64,000 nt of DNA from Parietaria judaica (Eukaryota > Streptophyta > Magnoliopsida > Rosales > Urticaceae). Shown one piece after another: positions 52,321 to 64,000 of the stretch. Where the stretch lies: assembly GCA_954871525.1 (NCBI GenBank), contig OX940871.1, positions 27,936,586 through 28,000,585 on the forward strand, in the 5' to 3' direction. Every line of letters begins with the position of its first letter. Positions within the stretch are counted from its first letter, which is position 1. A program made the translations under genes and the position numbers. A model generated the notes under the pieces. The model was not told the origin of the DNA. It searched no databases and saw only the letters and a list, made by a program, of their open reading frames with translations.

Positions 52321-54279
52321 CATATGAAATGTATTTCCTAATGCTTTTCTTTATTTTACATTATTTACGACCTAAAATTTCGAACCAATTGAAAAAATAA
52401 TGATTTTAGGGCTTATACATTGGAATTTTAATATTACAAGCGTTCTCATGCAAAAAAATGCAAGGATTAAATTGTTGACGAGAAATGCTATAGGAAATAC
52501 TATAGCATTTCCTATAGCATTTCTTTATTTTTTATTTTTCACAAACTTAAATTTCGAACCAATTAAAAAATTTAATGATTTTAGGGCTTATACAATGGAA
52601 TTTTAATATTACATGCGTTCTCATGCAAAAATATGCAAGGATTAAATTGTTCACGAGAAATGCCATAAGAAATGCTCCTATAGAATTTCTTTATTTTACA
52701 TTTTTTACGACCTAAAATTTCGAACCAATTGAAAAAATAATGATTTTAGGGCTTATACATTGGACTTTTAATATAATAAGAGTTCTCATGCAAAAATATG
52801 CAAGGATTAAATTGTTGACGAGAAATGCAATAGGAAATGCAATAGCATTTCCTATAGAATTTCTTAATTTTACATTTTTTACAACCTTAAATTTCTAACC
52901 AATTGAAAAAATATTGATTTTAGGGCTTATACGTTGGAATTTGAATATAACAAGAGTTCTCATGCAAAAATATGCAAGGATTAAATTGTTGAAGAGAAAT
53001 GCCATTGGAAATGCTACAGCATTTCTTTATTTTACTTTGTTTACAACCTAAAATTTTGAACCAATTGAAAAAATAATGATTTTAGGGCTTATACATTGGA
53101 ATTTTAATATTCCAAGCGTTCTCATGCAAAAATATGCAAGGATTAAATTACTGACGAGAAATGCCATAGGAAATGCTAGCATTTCCTATAGCATTTATTT
53201 ATTTTACATATTTTACAACCTTAAATTTCAAACCAATTGAAAAAATGATGATTTTAGGGCTTATACATTTGAATTTTAATATTACAAGCGTTCTCATGCA
53301 AAAATATGCAAGGATTAAATTGTTGACGAGAAATGCCATATGAAATGTATTTCCTAATGCATTTCTTTATTTTACATTATTTACGACCTAAAATTTCGAA
53401 CCAATTGAAAAAATAATGATTTTAGGGCTTATACATTGGAATTTTAATATTACAAGCGTTCTCATGCAAAAAAATGCAAGGATTAAATTGTTGACGAGAA
53501 ATGCTATAGGAAATACTATAGCATTTCCTATAGTATTTCTTTATTTTTTATTTTTCACAATCTTAAATTTCGAACCAATTAAAAAAATAATGATTTTAGG
53601 GCTTATACATTGGAATTTTAATATTACAAGCTTTCTCATGCAAAAATATGCAAGGATTAAATTGATGACGAGAAATGCTATAGGAAATGTATTTCCTAAT
53701 GCATTTCTTTATTTTACACTATTTACGACCTAAAATTTCGAACCAATTGAAAAAATAATGATTTTAGGGCTTATACATTGGAGTTTGAATATAATAAGAG
53801 TTCTCATGCAAAAATATGCAAGGATTAAATTGTTGACGAGAAACGCAATAGGAAATGCAATAGCATTTCCTATAGCATTTCTTAATTTTACATTTTTTAC
53901 AACCTTAAATTTCTAACCAATTGAAAAAATAATGATTTTAGGGCTTATACATTGGAATTTTAATATTACAAGCGTTCTCATGCAAAAATATACAAGGATT
54001 AAATTGTTGACGAGAAATGCCATAGGAAATGCTATAGCATTTCCTATAGCATTTCTTTATTTTACATTGTTTACGACCTAAAATTTCGAACCAATTGAAA
54101 AAATAATGATTTTAGGGCTTATACGTTGGAATTTGAATATAACAAGAGTTCTCATGCAAAAATATGCAATGATTAAATTGTTGACGAGAAATTCCATAGG
54201 AAATGCTATAGCATTTCGTATAGCATTTCTTTATTTTACTTTGTTTACAACCTAAAATTTCGAACCAATTTAAAAAATA
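52321..54279 (+). repeat. About 1016-bp 6-mer tandem duplication
   Basis: The T monomer at 52400 with CAAAAAAATGCAAGG and TTTTTATTTTTCACAA recurs at 53416. The flanking markers ATGAAATGTATTTCC and GCAATAGGAAATGCAATAGC recur at 1016-1018 bp offsets. Confidence 0.85.
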
Positions 54280-54961
54280 ATGATTTTAGGGCTTATAAAT
54301 TGGAATTTTAATATTCCAAGCGTTCTCATGCAAAAATATGCAAGGATTAAATTGTTGACGAGAAAAGCTATAGGAAATGCTATAGCATTTCTTATAGCCT
54401 TTCTTTATTTTACATTTTTTACAACCTTAAATTTCGAACCAATTGAAAAAATAATGATTTTAGAGCTTATACATTAGAATTTTAATTTTACAAGCGTTCT
54501 CGTGCAAAAATATGCAAGGATTAAATTGTTGACGAGAAATGCCATAGAAAATGCTATAGCATTTCCTATAGCAATTCTTTATTTTACATTGTTTACGACC
54601 TAAAATTTCGAACCAATTGAAAAAATAATGATTTTAGGGCTTATACATTGGTATTTGAATATAACAAGAGTTCTCATGCGAAAATATGCAAGGTTTAAAT
54701 TGTTGAAGAGAAATGCCATAGGAAATGCTAGCATTTCCTATAGCATTTCTTTATTACACATTTTTTACAACCTTAAATTTCAAACCAATTGAAAAAATGA
54801 TGATTTTAGGGCTTATACATTGGAATTTTAATATTACAAGCGTTCTCATGCAAAAATATGCGAGGATTAAATTGTTGACGAGAAATACCATAGGAAATGC
54901 TATAGCATTTCTTTATTTTACATTGTTTACAACCTAAAATTTTGAACCAATTGAAAAAATA
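54280..54961 (+). repeat. Satellite array, region C part 4: P-T-L-T run
   Basis: Four monomers of P, T, L and T type (54280-54961), with an A-for-G change in GATTTTAGAGC near 54460 and a TTACACATTTTTTAC variant near 54755. No gene or insertion is seen. Confidence 0.85.
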
Positions 54962-55974
54962 ATGATTTTAGGGCTTATACGTTGAAATTTGAATATAACA
55001 AGAGTTCTCATGCAAAAATATGCAAGGATTAAATTGTTGACGAGAAATGTTATAGGAAATGCTATAGCATTTCGTATAACATTTCTTTATTTTACTTTGT
55101 TTACAACCTTAAATTTCGAACCAATTGAAAAAATAATGATTTTAGGGCTTATACATTGGATATTTAATATTCCAAGCGTTCTCGTGCAAAAATATGCAAG
55201 GATTAAATTGTTGACGAGAAATGCCATAGGAAATGCTACTATAGCATTTCTTTATTTTACATTTTTTACAACCTTAAATTTCGAACCAATTGAAAAAATG
55301 ATGATTTTAAGGCTTATACATTGGAATTTTAATATTACAAGCGTTCTCATGCAAAAATATGCGAGGATTAAATTGTTGACGAAAAAAACCATAGGAAATG
55401 CTATAGCATTTCTTTATTTTACATTGTTTACGACCTAAAATTTCGAACCAATTGAAGAAATAATGATTTTAGGGCTTATACGTTGGAATTTGAATATAAC
55501 AAGAGTTCTCATGAAAAAATATGCAAGGATTAAATTGTTGACGAGAAATGCCATAGGAAATGCTGTAGCATTTCGTATAACATTTCTTTATTTTACTTTG
55601 TTTACAACCTTAAATTTCGAACCAATTGAAAAAATAATGATTTTAGGGCTTATACATTGGAATTTTAATATTCCAAACGTTCTCATGCAAAAACATGCAA
55701 GGATTAAAATGTTGACGAGAAATGCCATAGGAAATGCTATAGCATTTCTTTATTTTACATTGTTTACGACCTAAAATTTTGAACCAATTGAAGAAATAAT
55801 AATGAGTTTAGGGCTTATACGTTGGAATTTGAATATAACAAGAGTTCTCCTGCAAAAATATGCATGGATTAAATTGTTGACGAGAAATGCCATAGGAAAT
55901 GCTATAGCATTTCGTATAGCATTTCTTTATTTTACTTTGTTTACAACCTAAAATTACGAACCAATTGAAAAATA
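54962..55974 (+). repeat. L'-P-T trimer (501 bp) and 336-bp dimer block
   Basis: A trimer (54962-55462) is followed by a dimer whose second monomer is a P/T hybrid (55463 to about 55800). The junctions carry CAATTGAAGAAATAATG in place of CAATTGAAAAAATAATG, a marker otherwise seen only in the inverted array at the right end. The same trimer and 336-bp dimer organisation occurs there. Confidence 0.85.
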
Positions 55975-57319
55975 ATGAATTTAGGGCTTATACATTGGAA
56001 TTTTAATATTCCAAGCGTTCTCATGCAAAAATATGCAAGGATTAAATTGTTGACGAGAAATGCCATAGGAAATGCTATACCATTTCCTATAGCCTTTCTT
56101 TATTTTACATATTTTACAACCTTAAATTTCAAACCAATTGAAAAAATAATGATTTTAGGGCTTATATATTGGAAATTTAATTTTACAAGCGTTCTCGTGC
56201 AAAAATATGCAAGGATTAAATTGTTGACGAGAAATGCCATAGGAAATGCTATAGCATTTCCTATAGCATTTCTTTATTTTAAATTGTTTACGACCTAAAA
56301 TTTCGAACCAATTGAAAAAATAATGATTTTAGGGCTTATACATTGGAATTTGAATATAACAAGAGGTCTCATGCAAAAATATGCAAGGTTTAAACTGTTG
56401 AAGAGAAATTCCTGTAGCATTTCTTTATTTTACATTGTTTATGACCTAAAATTTCGAACCAATTGAAAAAATAATGATTTTAGGGCTTATACGTTGGAAT
56501 TTGAATATAACAAGAGTTCTCATGCAAAAATATGCAAGGATTAAATTGTTGACGAGAAATGCCATAGGAAATGCTATTTCATTTCGTATAGCATTTCTTT
56601 ATTTTACTTTGTTTACAACCTAATATTTCGACCCAATTGAAAAAATAATGATTTTAGGGCTTATACATTGGAATTTTAATATTCCAAGCGTTCTCATGCA
56701 AAAATATGCAAGGATTAAATTGTTGACAAGAAATGCCATAGGAAATGCTATAGCATTTCCTATAGCATTTCTTTATTTTACATTTTTTACAACCTTAAAT
56801 TTCGAACCAATTGAAAAATAATGATTTTAGGGCTTATAAATTGGAATTTTAATTTTACAAGCGTTCTCGTGCAAAAATATGCAAGGATTAAATTGTTGAC
56901 GAGAAATGCCATAGGAAATGCTATAGCATTTCCTATAGCATTTCTTTATTTTAAATTGTTTACGACCTAAAATTTCGAACCAATTGAAAAAATAATGATT
57001 TTAGGGCTTATACATTGGAATTTGAATATAACAAGAGGTCTCATGCAAAAATATGCAAGGTTTAAATTGTTGAAGAGAAATTCCTGTAGCATTTCTTTAT
57101 TTTACATTGTTTATGACCTAAAATTTCGAACCAATTGAAAAAATAATGATTTTAGGGCTTATACGTTGGAATTTGAATATAACAAGAGTTCTCATGCAAA
57201 AATATGCAAGGATTAAATTGTTGACGAGAAATGCCATAGGAAATGCTATTTCATTTCGTATAGCATTTCTTTATTTTACTTTGTTTACAACCTAAAATTT
57301 CGAACCAATTGAAAAAATA
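55975..57319 (+). repeat. 672-bp tetramer duplicated in tandem
   Basis: Copies start at 55975 and 56648. Both contain ACAAGAGGTCTCATGC and GAGAAATTCCTGTAGC (a dyad-deleted L), and ATGCTATTTCATTTCG in L'. Confidence 0.9.
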
Positions 57320-58451
57320 ATGATTTTAGGGCTTATACATTGGAATTTTAATATTCCAAGCGTTCTCATGCAAAAATATGCAAGGATTAAATTGTTGACA
57401 AGAAATGCCATAGGAAATGCTATAGCATTTCCTATAGCATTTCTTTATTTTACATTTTTTACAACCTTAAATTTCGAACCAATTGAAAAATGATGATTTT
57501 AGGGCTTATACATTGGAATTTTAATATTACAACCGTTCTCATGCAAAAATATGCAAGGATTAAATTGTTGACGAGAAATGCCATAGGAAATGCTATAGCA
57601 TTTCCTATAGCATTTCTTTATTTTACATTGTTTACGACCTAAAATTTCAAACCAAATGAAAAAATAATGATTTTAGGGCTTATACGTTGGAATTTCAATA
57701 TAACAAGAGTTCTCATGCAAAAATATGCATGGATTAAATTGTTGACGAGAAATGCCATAGGAAATGCTATAGTATTTCGTATAGCATTTCTTTATTTTAC
57801 TTTGTTTACAACCTAAAATTACGAACCAATTGAAAAAATAATGATTTTAGGGCTTATACATTGGAATTTTAATATTCCAAGCGTTCTCATGCAAAAATAT
57901 GCAAGGATTAAATTGTTGACGAGAAATGCCATAGGAAATGCTATAGCATTTCCTATAGCCTTTCTTTATTTTATATTTTTTACAACCTTAAATTTCGAAC
58001 CAATTGAAAAAATAATTATTTTAGGGCTTATACATTGGAATTTTAATTTTACAAGCGTTCTCGTGCAAAAATATGCAAGGATTAAATTGTTGACGAGAAA
58101 TGCCATAGGAAATGCTATAGCATTTCCTATAGCATTTCTTTATTTTACATTGTTTATGACCTAAAATTTCAAACCAATTGAAAAAATAATGATTTTAGGG
58201 CTTATACATTGGAATTTGAATATTCCAAGCGTTCTCATGCAAAAATATGCAAGGATTAAATTGTTGACAAGAAATGCCATCGGAAATGCTATAACATTTC
58301 CTATAGCATTTCTTTATTTTACATTTTTTACAACCTTAAATTTCAAACCAATTGAAAAAATAATGATTTTAGGGCTTATCATTGGAATTTTAATATTACA
58401 AGCGTTCTCATGCAAAAATATGCAAGGATTAAATTGTTGACGAGAAATGCC
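57320..58451 (+). repeat. Last forward-oriented satellite block before the inversion
   Basis: Monomers P, T, L', P (57841), T, LP hybrid (58189, TTGAATATTCCAAGCG) and a final T at 58363. The final T has lost one A (GGGCTTATCATTGG) and stops at GACGAGAAATGCC, where orientation flips. Confidence 0.92.
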
Positions 58452-58488
58452 CTATAGCATTTCCTATGGCATTTCTCGTCAACAATTT
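58431..58488. repeat. Inversion junction: 21-bp perfect inverted repeat with a 16-nt spacer
   Basis: The forward arm 58431-58451 (ends GACGAGAAATGCC) is the exact reverse complement of 58468-58488 (starts GGCATTTCTCGTC). The spacer 58452-58467 is CTATAGCATTTCCTAT. Beyond this, pairing continues with few mismatches for the rest of the monomer. Upstream all monomers are on the plus strand and downstream all are on the minus strand. The break lies inside the dyad. Confidence 0.95.
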
Positions 58489-61039
58489 AGTCCTTGCATA
58501 TTTTTTGCATGAGAACTCTTGTTATATTCAAAATCCAATGTATAAGCCCTAAAATCATTATTTTTTCAATTGGTTCGAAATTTTAGGTCGTAAATAATGT
58601 AAAATAAAGAAATGCTATAGGAAATGCTATAGCATTTCCTATGGCATTTCTCGTCAACAATTTAATCCTTGAATATTTTTGCATGAGAACGCTTGTAATA
58701 TTAAAATTCCAATGATAAGCCCTAAAATCATTATTTTTTCAATTGGTTCGAAATTTAAGGTTGTAAAAACTGTAAAATATAGAAATGCTATGGGAAATGC
58801 TATAGCATTTCCTATGGCATTTCTCGTCAACAATTTATCCTTGCATATTTTTGCATGAGAACTCTTGGAATATTAAAATTCCAATGTATAATCCCTAAAT
58901 TCATTATTTTTTCAACTGGTTCGAAATTTTAGGTTGTAAACAAAGTAAAATAAAGAAATGCTATACGAAATTCTATAGCATTTCCTACGGCATTTCTCGT
59001 CAACAATTTAATCTTGCATATTTTTGCGAGAGAACTCTTGTTATATTCAAATTCGAAATACATTTCCTATGGCATTTCTCGTCAACAATTTAATCCTTGC
59101 ATATTTTTGCATGAGAACGCTTATAATATTAAAATTCCAATATATAAGCCCTAAAATCATTATTTTTTCAATTGGTTCGAAATTTAAGGTTGTAAAAAAT
59201 TTAAAATAAAGAAAAGTTATAGGAAATGCTATAGAATTTCCTATGGCATTTCTCGTCAACAATTTAATCCTTGCAAATTTTTGCATAAGAACGCTTGTAG
59301 TATTTAAATTCCAATGTATAATCCCTAAAATCATTATTTTTTTCAATTGGTTCGAAATTTAAGGTTGTAAAAAATGTAAAATAAAGAAATGTTATAGGAA
59401 ATGCTATAGCATTTCCTATGGCATTTCTCGTCAACAATATATCCTTGCATATTTTTGCATGAGAACGCTTGGAATATTAAAATTCCAATGTATAATCCCT
59501 AAATTCATTATTTTTTCAATTGGTTTGAAATTTTAGGTTGTAAACAAAGTAAAATAAAGAAATGCTATACGAAATTCTATAGCATTTCCTATGGCATTTC
59601 TCGTCAACAATTTAATCCTTGCATATTTTTGCATGAGAACTCTTGTTATATTGAAATTCCAATGTATAAGCCCTAAAATCATTATTTTTTCAATTGGTTC
59701 GAAATTTTAGGTCGTAAATAATGTAAAATAAAGAAATGCATTAGGAAATACATTTCCTATGGCATTTCTCGTCAACAATTTAATCCTTGCATATTTTTGC
59801 ATGAGAACACTTGTAATATTAAAATTCCAATGTATAAGCCCTAAAATCATTATTTTTTCAATTGGTTCAAAATTTAAGGTTGTAAAAAATGTAAAATACA
59901 GAAATGCTATAGGAAATGCTATTGTATTTCCTATGGCATTTCTCGTCAACAATTTAATCCTTGCATATTTTTGCATGAGAACGCTTGTAATATTTAAATT
60001 CCAATGTATATGCCCTAAAATCATCATTTTTTCAATTGGTTCAAAATTTAAGGTTGTAAAAATTGTAAAATAAAGTAATGCTATAGGAAATGCTATAGCA
60101 TTTCCTATGGCATTTCTCTTCAACAATTTAAACCTTGCATATTTTTGCATGAGAACTCTTGTTATATTCAAATTCCAATGTATAAGCCCTAAAATCATTA
60201 TTTTTTCAATTGGTTCGAAATTTAAGGTTGTAAAAAATGTAAAATAAAGAAATGCTATAGGAAATGTTATAGCATTTCCTATGGCATTTCTTGTCAACAA
60301 TTTAATCCTTGCATATTTTTGCATGAGAACGCTTGGAATATTAAAATTCAAATGTATAAGCCCTAAAATCATTATTTTTTCAATTGGTTCGAAATTTTAG
60401 GTCATAAACAATGTAAAATAAAGAAATGCTACAGGAATTTCTCTTCAACAATTTAAACCTTGCATATTTTTGCATGAGAACTCTTGTTATATTCAAATTC
60501 TAATGTATAAGCCCTAAAATCAATATTTTTTCAATTGGTTCGAAATTTTAGGTCATAAACAATGTAAAATAAAGAAATCCTGTAGGAAATGCTATAGCAT
60601 TTCCTATGGCATTTCTCGTCAACAATTTAATCCTTGCATATTTTTTCACGTGAACGCTTGTAAAATTTAAATTCCAATGTATAAGCCCTAAAATCATTAT
60701 TTTTTCAATTGGTTCGAAATTTAAGGTTGTAAAAAATGTAAAATAATGAAAGGCTATAGGAAATGCTATAGCATTTCCTATGGCATTTCTCGTCAACAAT
60801 TTAATCCTTGCATATTTTTGCATGAGAACGCTTGGAATATTAAAATTCCAATGTATGTCCTAAAATCATTATTTTTTCAATTGGTTCATAATTTTAGGTT
60901 GTAAACAAAGTAAAATAAAGAAATGCTATACGAAATGCTATAGCATTTCCTATGGCATTTCTCGTCAACAATTTAGTCCATGCATATTTTTGCATGAGAA
61001 CTCTTATTATATTCAAATTCCAACGTATAAGCCCTAAAA
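58452..61039 (-). repeat. Inverted satellite array, heterogeneous part
   Basis: About 15 monomers read on the minus strand, with P, T, L and L' types. Adjacent lesions include a short L'-like monomer at 59030-59060 truncated to ATTCGAAATACATTTCC, and one-A-deleted T at 58712 (CCAATGATAAGCCC). A 604-bp local repeat is marked by ATCCCTAAATTCATT at 58891 and 59495. The minus-strand frame at 59707-60372 (221 codons) spans four monomers without the usual TAA and is not considered a gene. Confidence 0.92.
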
Positions 61040-64000
61040 TCATTATTTTTTCAATTGGTTTGAAATTTTAGGTCGTAAACAATGTAAAATAAAGAAATGC
61101 TATAGCATTTCCTATGGTATTTCTCGTCAACAATTTAATCCTCGCATATTTTTGCATGAGAACGCTTGTAATATTAAAATTCCAATGTATAAGCCCTAAA
61201 ATCATTGTTTTTTCAATTGGTTCGAACTTTAAGGTTGTAAAAAATGTAAAATAAAGAAAGGCTATAGGAAATGCTATAGCATTTCCTATGGCATTTCTCG
61301 TCACAAATTTAATCCTTTGCATATTTTTGCATGAGAACGCTAGGAATATTAAAATTCCAATGTATAAGCCCTAAAATCATTATTTTTTCAATTGGTTCGT
61401 AATTTTAGGTTGTAAACAAAGTAAAATAAAGAAATGCTATACGAAATGCTATAGCATTTCCTATGGCATTTCTCGTCAACAATTTAATCCTTGCATATTT
61501 TTGCATGAGAACTCTTGTTATATTCAAATTCAACCGTATAAGCCCTAAAATCATTATTTCTTCAATTGGTTCGAAATTTTAGGTCGTAAACAATGTAAAA
61601 TAAAGAAATGCTATAGCATTTCCTATGGTATTTCTCGTCAACAATTTAATCCTCGCATATTTTTGCATGAGAACGCTTGTAATATTAAAATTCCAATGTA
61701 TAAGCCCTAAAATCATCATTTTTTCAATTGGTTCAAAATTTAAGGTTGTAAAAAATGTAAAATAAAGAAAGGCTATAGGAAATGCTATAGCATTTCCTAT
61801 GGCATTTCTCGTCAACAATTTAATCCTTTGCATATTTTTGCATGAGAACGCTTGGAATATTAAAATTCCAATGTATAAGCCCTAAAATCATTATTTTTTC
61901 AATTGGTTCGTAATTTTAGGTTGTAAACAAAGTAAAATAAAGAAATGCTATACGAAATGCTATAGCATTTCCTATGGCATTTCTCGTCAACAATTTAATC
62001 CATGCATATTTTTGCAGGAGAACTCTTGTTATATTCAATTTCCAACGTATAAGCCCTAAAATCATTATTTCTTCAATTGGTTCGAAATTTTAGGTCGTAA
62101 ACCATGTAAAATAAAGAAATGCTATAGCATTTCCTATGGTATTTCTCGTCAACAATTTAATCCTCGCATATTTTTGCATGAGAACGCTTGTAATATTAAA
62201 AATCCAATGTATAAGCCCTAAAATCATTATTTTTTCAATTGGTTCAAAATTTAAGGTTGTAAAAAATGTAAAATAAAGAAAGGCTATAGGAAATGCTATA
62301 GCATTTCCTATGGCATTTCTCGTCAACAATATAATCCTTTGCATATTTTTGCATGAGAACGCTTGGAATATTAAAATTCCAATGTATAAGCCCTAAAATC
62401 ATTATTTTTTCAATTGGTTCGAAATTTAAGGTTGTAAACAAAGTAAAATAAAGAAATGTTATACGAAATGCTATAGCATTTCCTATGGCATTTCTCGTCA
62501 ACAATTTAATCCTTGCATATTTTTGCATGAGAACTCTTGTTATATTCAAATTTCAACGTATAAGCCCTAAAATCATTATTTCTTCAATTGGTTCGAAATT
62601 TTAGGTCGTAAACAATGTAAAATAAAGAAATGCTATAGCATTTCCTATGGTATTTCTCGTCAACAATTTAATCCTCGCATATTTTTGCATGAGAACGCTT
62701 GGAATATTAAAATTCCAATGTATAAGCCCTAAAATCATTATTTTTTCAATTGGTTCGAAATTTAAGGTTGTAAACAAAGTAAAATAAAGAAATGTTATAC
62801 GAAATGCTATAGCATTTCCTATGGCATTTCTCGTCAACAATTTAATCCTTGCATATTTTTGCATGAGAACTCTTGTTATATTCAAATTCCAACGTATAAG
62901 CCCTAAAATCATTATTTCTTCAATTGGTTCGAAATTTTAGGTCGTAAACAATGTAAAATAAAGAAATGCTATAGCATTTCCTATGGTATTTCTCGTGAAC
63001 AATTTAATCCTCGCATATTTTTGCATGAGAACGCTTGTAATGTTAAAATTCCAATGTATAAGCCCTAAAATCATTATTTTTTCAATTGGTTCGAAATTTA
63101 AGGTTGTAAAAAATGTAAAATAAAGAAAGGCTATAGGAAATGCTATAGCATTTCCTATGGAATTTCTCGTCAACAATTTAATCCTTTGCATATTTTTGCA
63201 TGAGAACGCTTGGAATATTAAAATTCCAATGTATAAGCCCTAAAATCATTATTTTTTCAATTGGTTCATAATTTTAGGTTTTAAACAAAGTAAAATAAAG
63301 AAATGCTATACGAAATGCTATAGCATTTCCTATGGCATTTCTCGTCAACAATTTAATCCATGCATATTTTTGCAGAAGAACTCTTGTTATATTCAAATTC
63401 CAACGTATAAGCCCTAAAATCATTATTTCTTCAATTGGTTCGAAATTTTAGGTCGTAAACAATGTAAAATAAAGAAATGGTATAGCATTTCCTATGGTAT
63501 TTCTCGTCAACAATTTAATCCTCGCATATTTTTGCATGAGAACGCTTGTAATATTAAAATTCCAATGTATAAGCCCTAAAATCATCATTTTTTCAATTGG
63601 TTTGAAATTTAAGGTTGTAAAAAATGTAAAATAAAGAAATGCTATCCGAAATGCTATAGCATTTCCTATGGCATTTCTCGTCAACAATTTAATCCTTGCA
63701 TATTTTTGCATGAGAACGCTTGGAATATTAAAATTCCAATGTATAAGCCCTAAAATCATTATTTTTTCAATTGGTTCGAAATTTAAGGTTGTAAACAAAG
63801 TAAAATAAAGAAATGTTATACGAAATGCTATAGCATTTCCTATGGCATTTCTCGTCAACAATTTAATCCTTGCATATTTTTGCATGAGAACTCTTGTTAT
63901 ATTCAAATTCAACCGTATAAGCCCTAAAATCATTATTTCTTCAATTGGTTCGAAATTTTAGGTCGTAAACAATGTAAAATAAAGAAATGCTATAGCATTT
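61040..64000 (-). repeat. Inverted satellite array: 511-bp trimer HOR, with one 336-bp dimer
   Basis: The junction mark TCATTATTTCTTCAATTGG, or its TTTTTT form in the first unit, occurs at 61040, 61551, 62062, 62573, 62909, 63420 and 63930. The spacings are 511, 511, 511, 336, 511 and 510 bp. Each trimer is L'-P-T on the minus strand. The P monomer of several units has one inserted base (AATCCTTTGCATATT at about 61315, 61826, 62337 and 63184), a shared change showing recent homogenisation. The array runs off the end of the window. Confidence 0.93.

Noticed and set aside
1..64000. CRISPR array
   Set aside because: Regularly spaced repeats are present, but the whole 174-bp unit is repeated with no unique spacers, and there is no cas gene.
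1..64000. Rhynchospora Tyba, another plant centromere satellite of about 172 bp
   Set aside because: The length and A/T content fit, but I cannot recall the consensus well enough to claim a match. A database comparison would decide.
58490..64000. Inverted arm as an exact mirror of the forward arm (a giant perfect palindrome)
   Set aside because: Markers are shared, but their order and distances from the junction do not mirror, so only the central part and some blocks correspond.

Overview
The whole window is satellite DNA. Apart from one 1.1 kb transposable element, all 64 kb is a tandem array of an A+T-rich monomer of about 171-174 bp, roughly 360 copies. I found no protein-coding gene, rRNA, tRNA or CRISPR. 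Long homogenised arrays of nucleosome-sized monomers with nested higher-order repeats (HORs) are typical of centromeric or pericentromeric heterochromatin in a eukaryote. The monomer is not primate alpha satellite, and I do not recognise the species. The hAT-type element with dense sub-terminal motifs would fit a plant but is not diagnostic.

Monomers fall into diagnostic classes, set by the block following the landmark ATGATTTTAGGGCTTATACA: L (TTGAATATAACAAGAGTTCT; a sub-class L' has ATACGTTGG in place of ATACATTGG), F/T (TTTAATATTACAAGCGTTCT and variants) and P (TTTAATATTCCAAGCGTTCT, usually followed by TTACTGACGAG). Coordinates below use the ATG of that landmark as the monomer start. Most monomers also carry a dyad with the 18-bp core GAAATGCTATAGCATTTC, extended to a perfect 26-bp palindrome in many copies.

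Layout. (1) 1-15448: strictly alternating L/F dimers organised as 4-mers (about 696 bp) and 6-mers (1029-1041 bp), combining into a 10-mer of 1725-1738 bp. (2) 15449-17292: transition zone of hybrid and shortened monomers with a 326-bp dimer duplication. (3) 17293-25619: a 2052-bp 12-mer, then 858-bp pentamers P-T-L-T-L'. (4) 25620-26741: a non-autonomous hAT-like transposon with 13-bp inverted ends and an 8-bp target duplication, inserted at the centre of a monomer palindrome. (5) 26742-58451: diverged pentamer-derived array with very recent nested duplications of 500, 2901, 1206, 1702, 1016 and 672 bp. (6) About 58452-64000: the array flips to the minus strand at a hairpin-like junction and runs as a 511-bp trimer HOR.

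Most rearrangements that can be placed (short deletions, hybrid monomers, the transposon insertion, the inversion junction) fall in or beside the dyad. This is the main unexpected pattern: the palindrome looks like both the conserved structural element of the monomer and its breakage or recombination hotspot. Reading frames of up to 231 codons exist only because the 174-bp monomer equals 58 codons; I do not regard them as genes.
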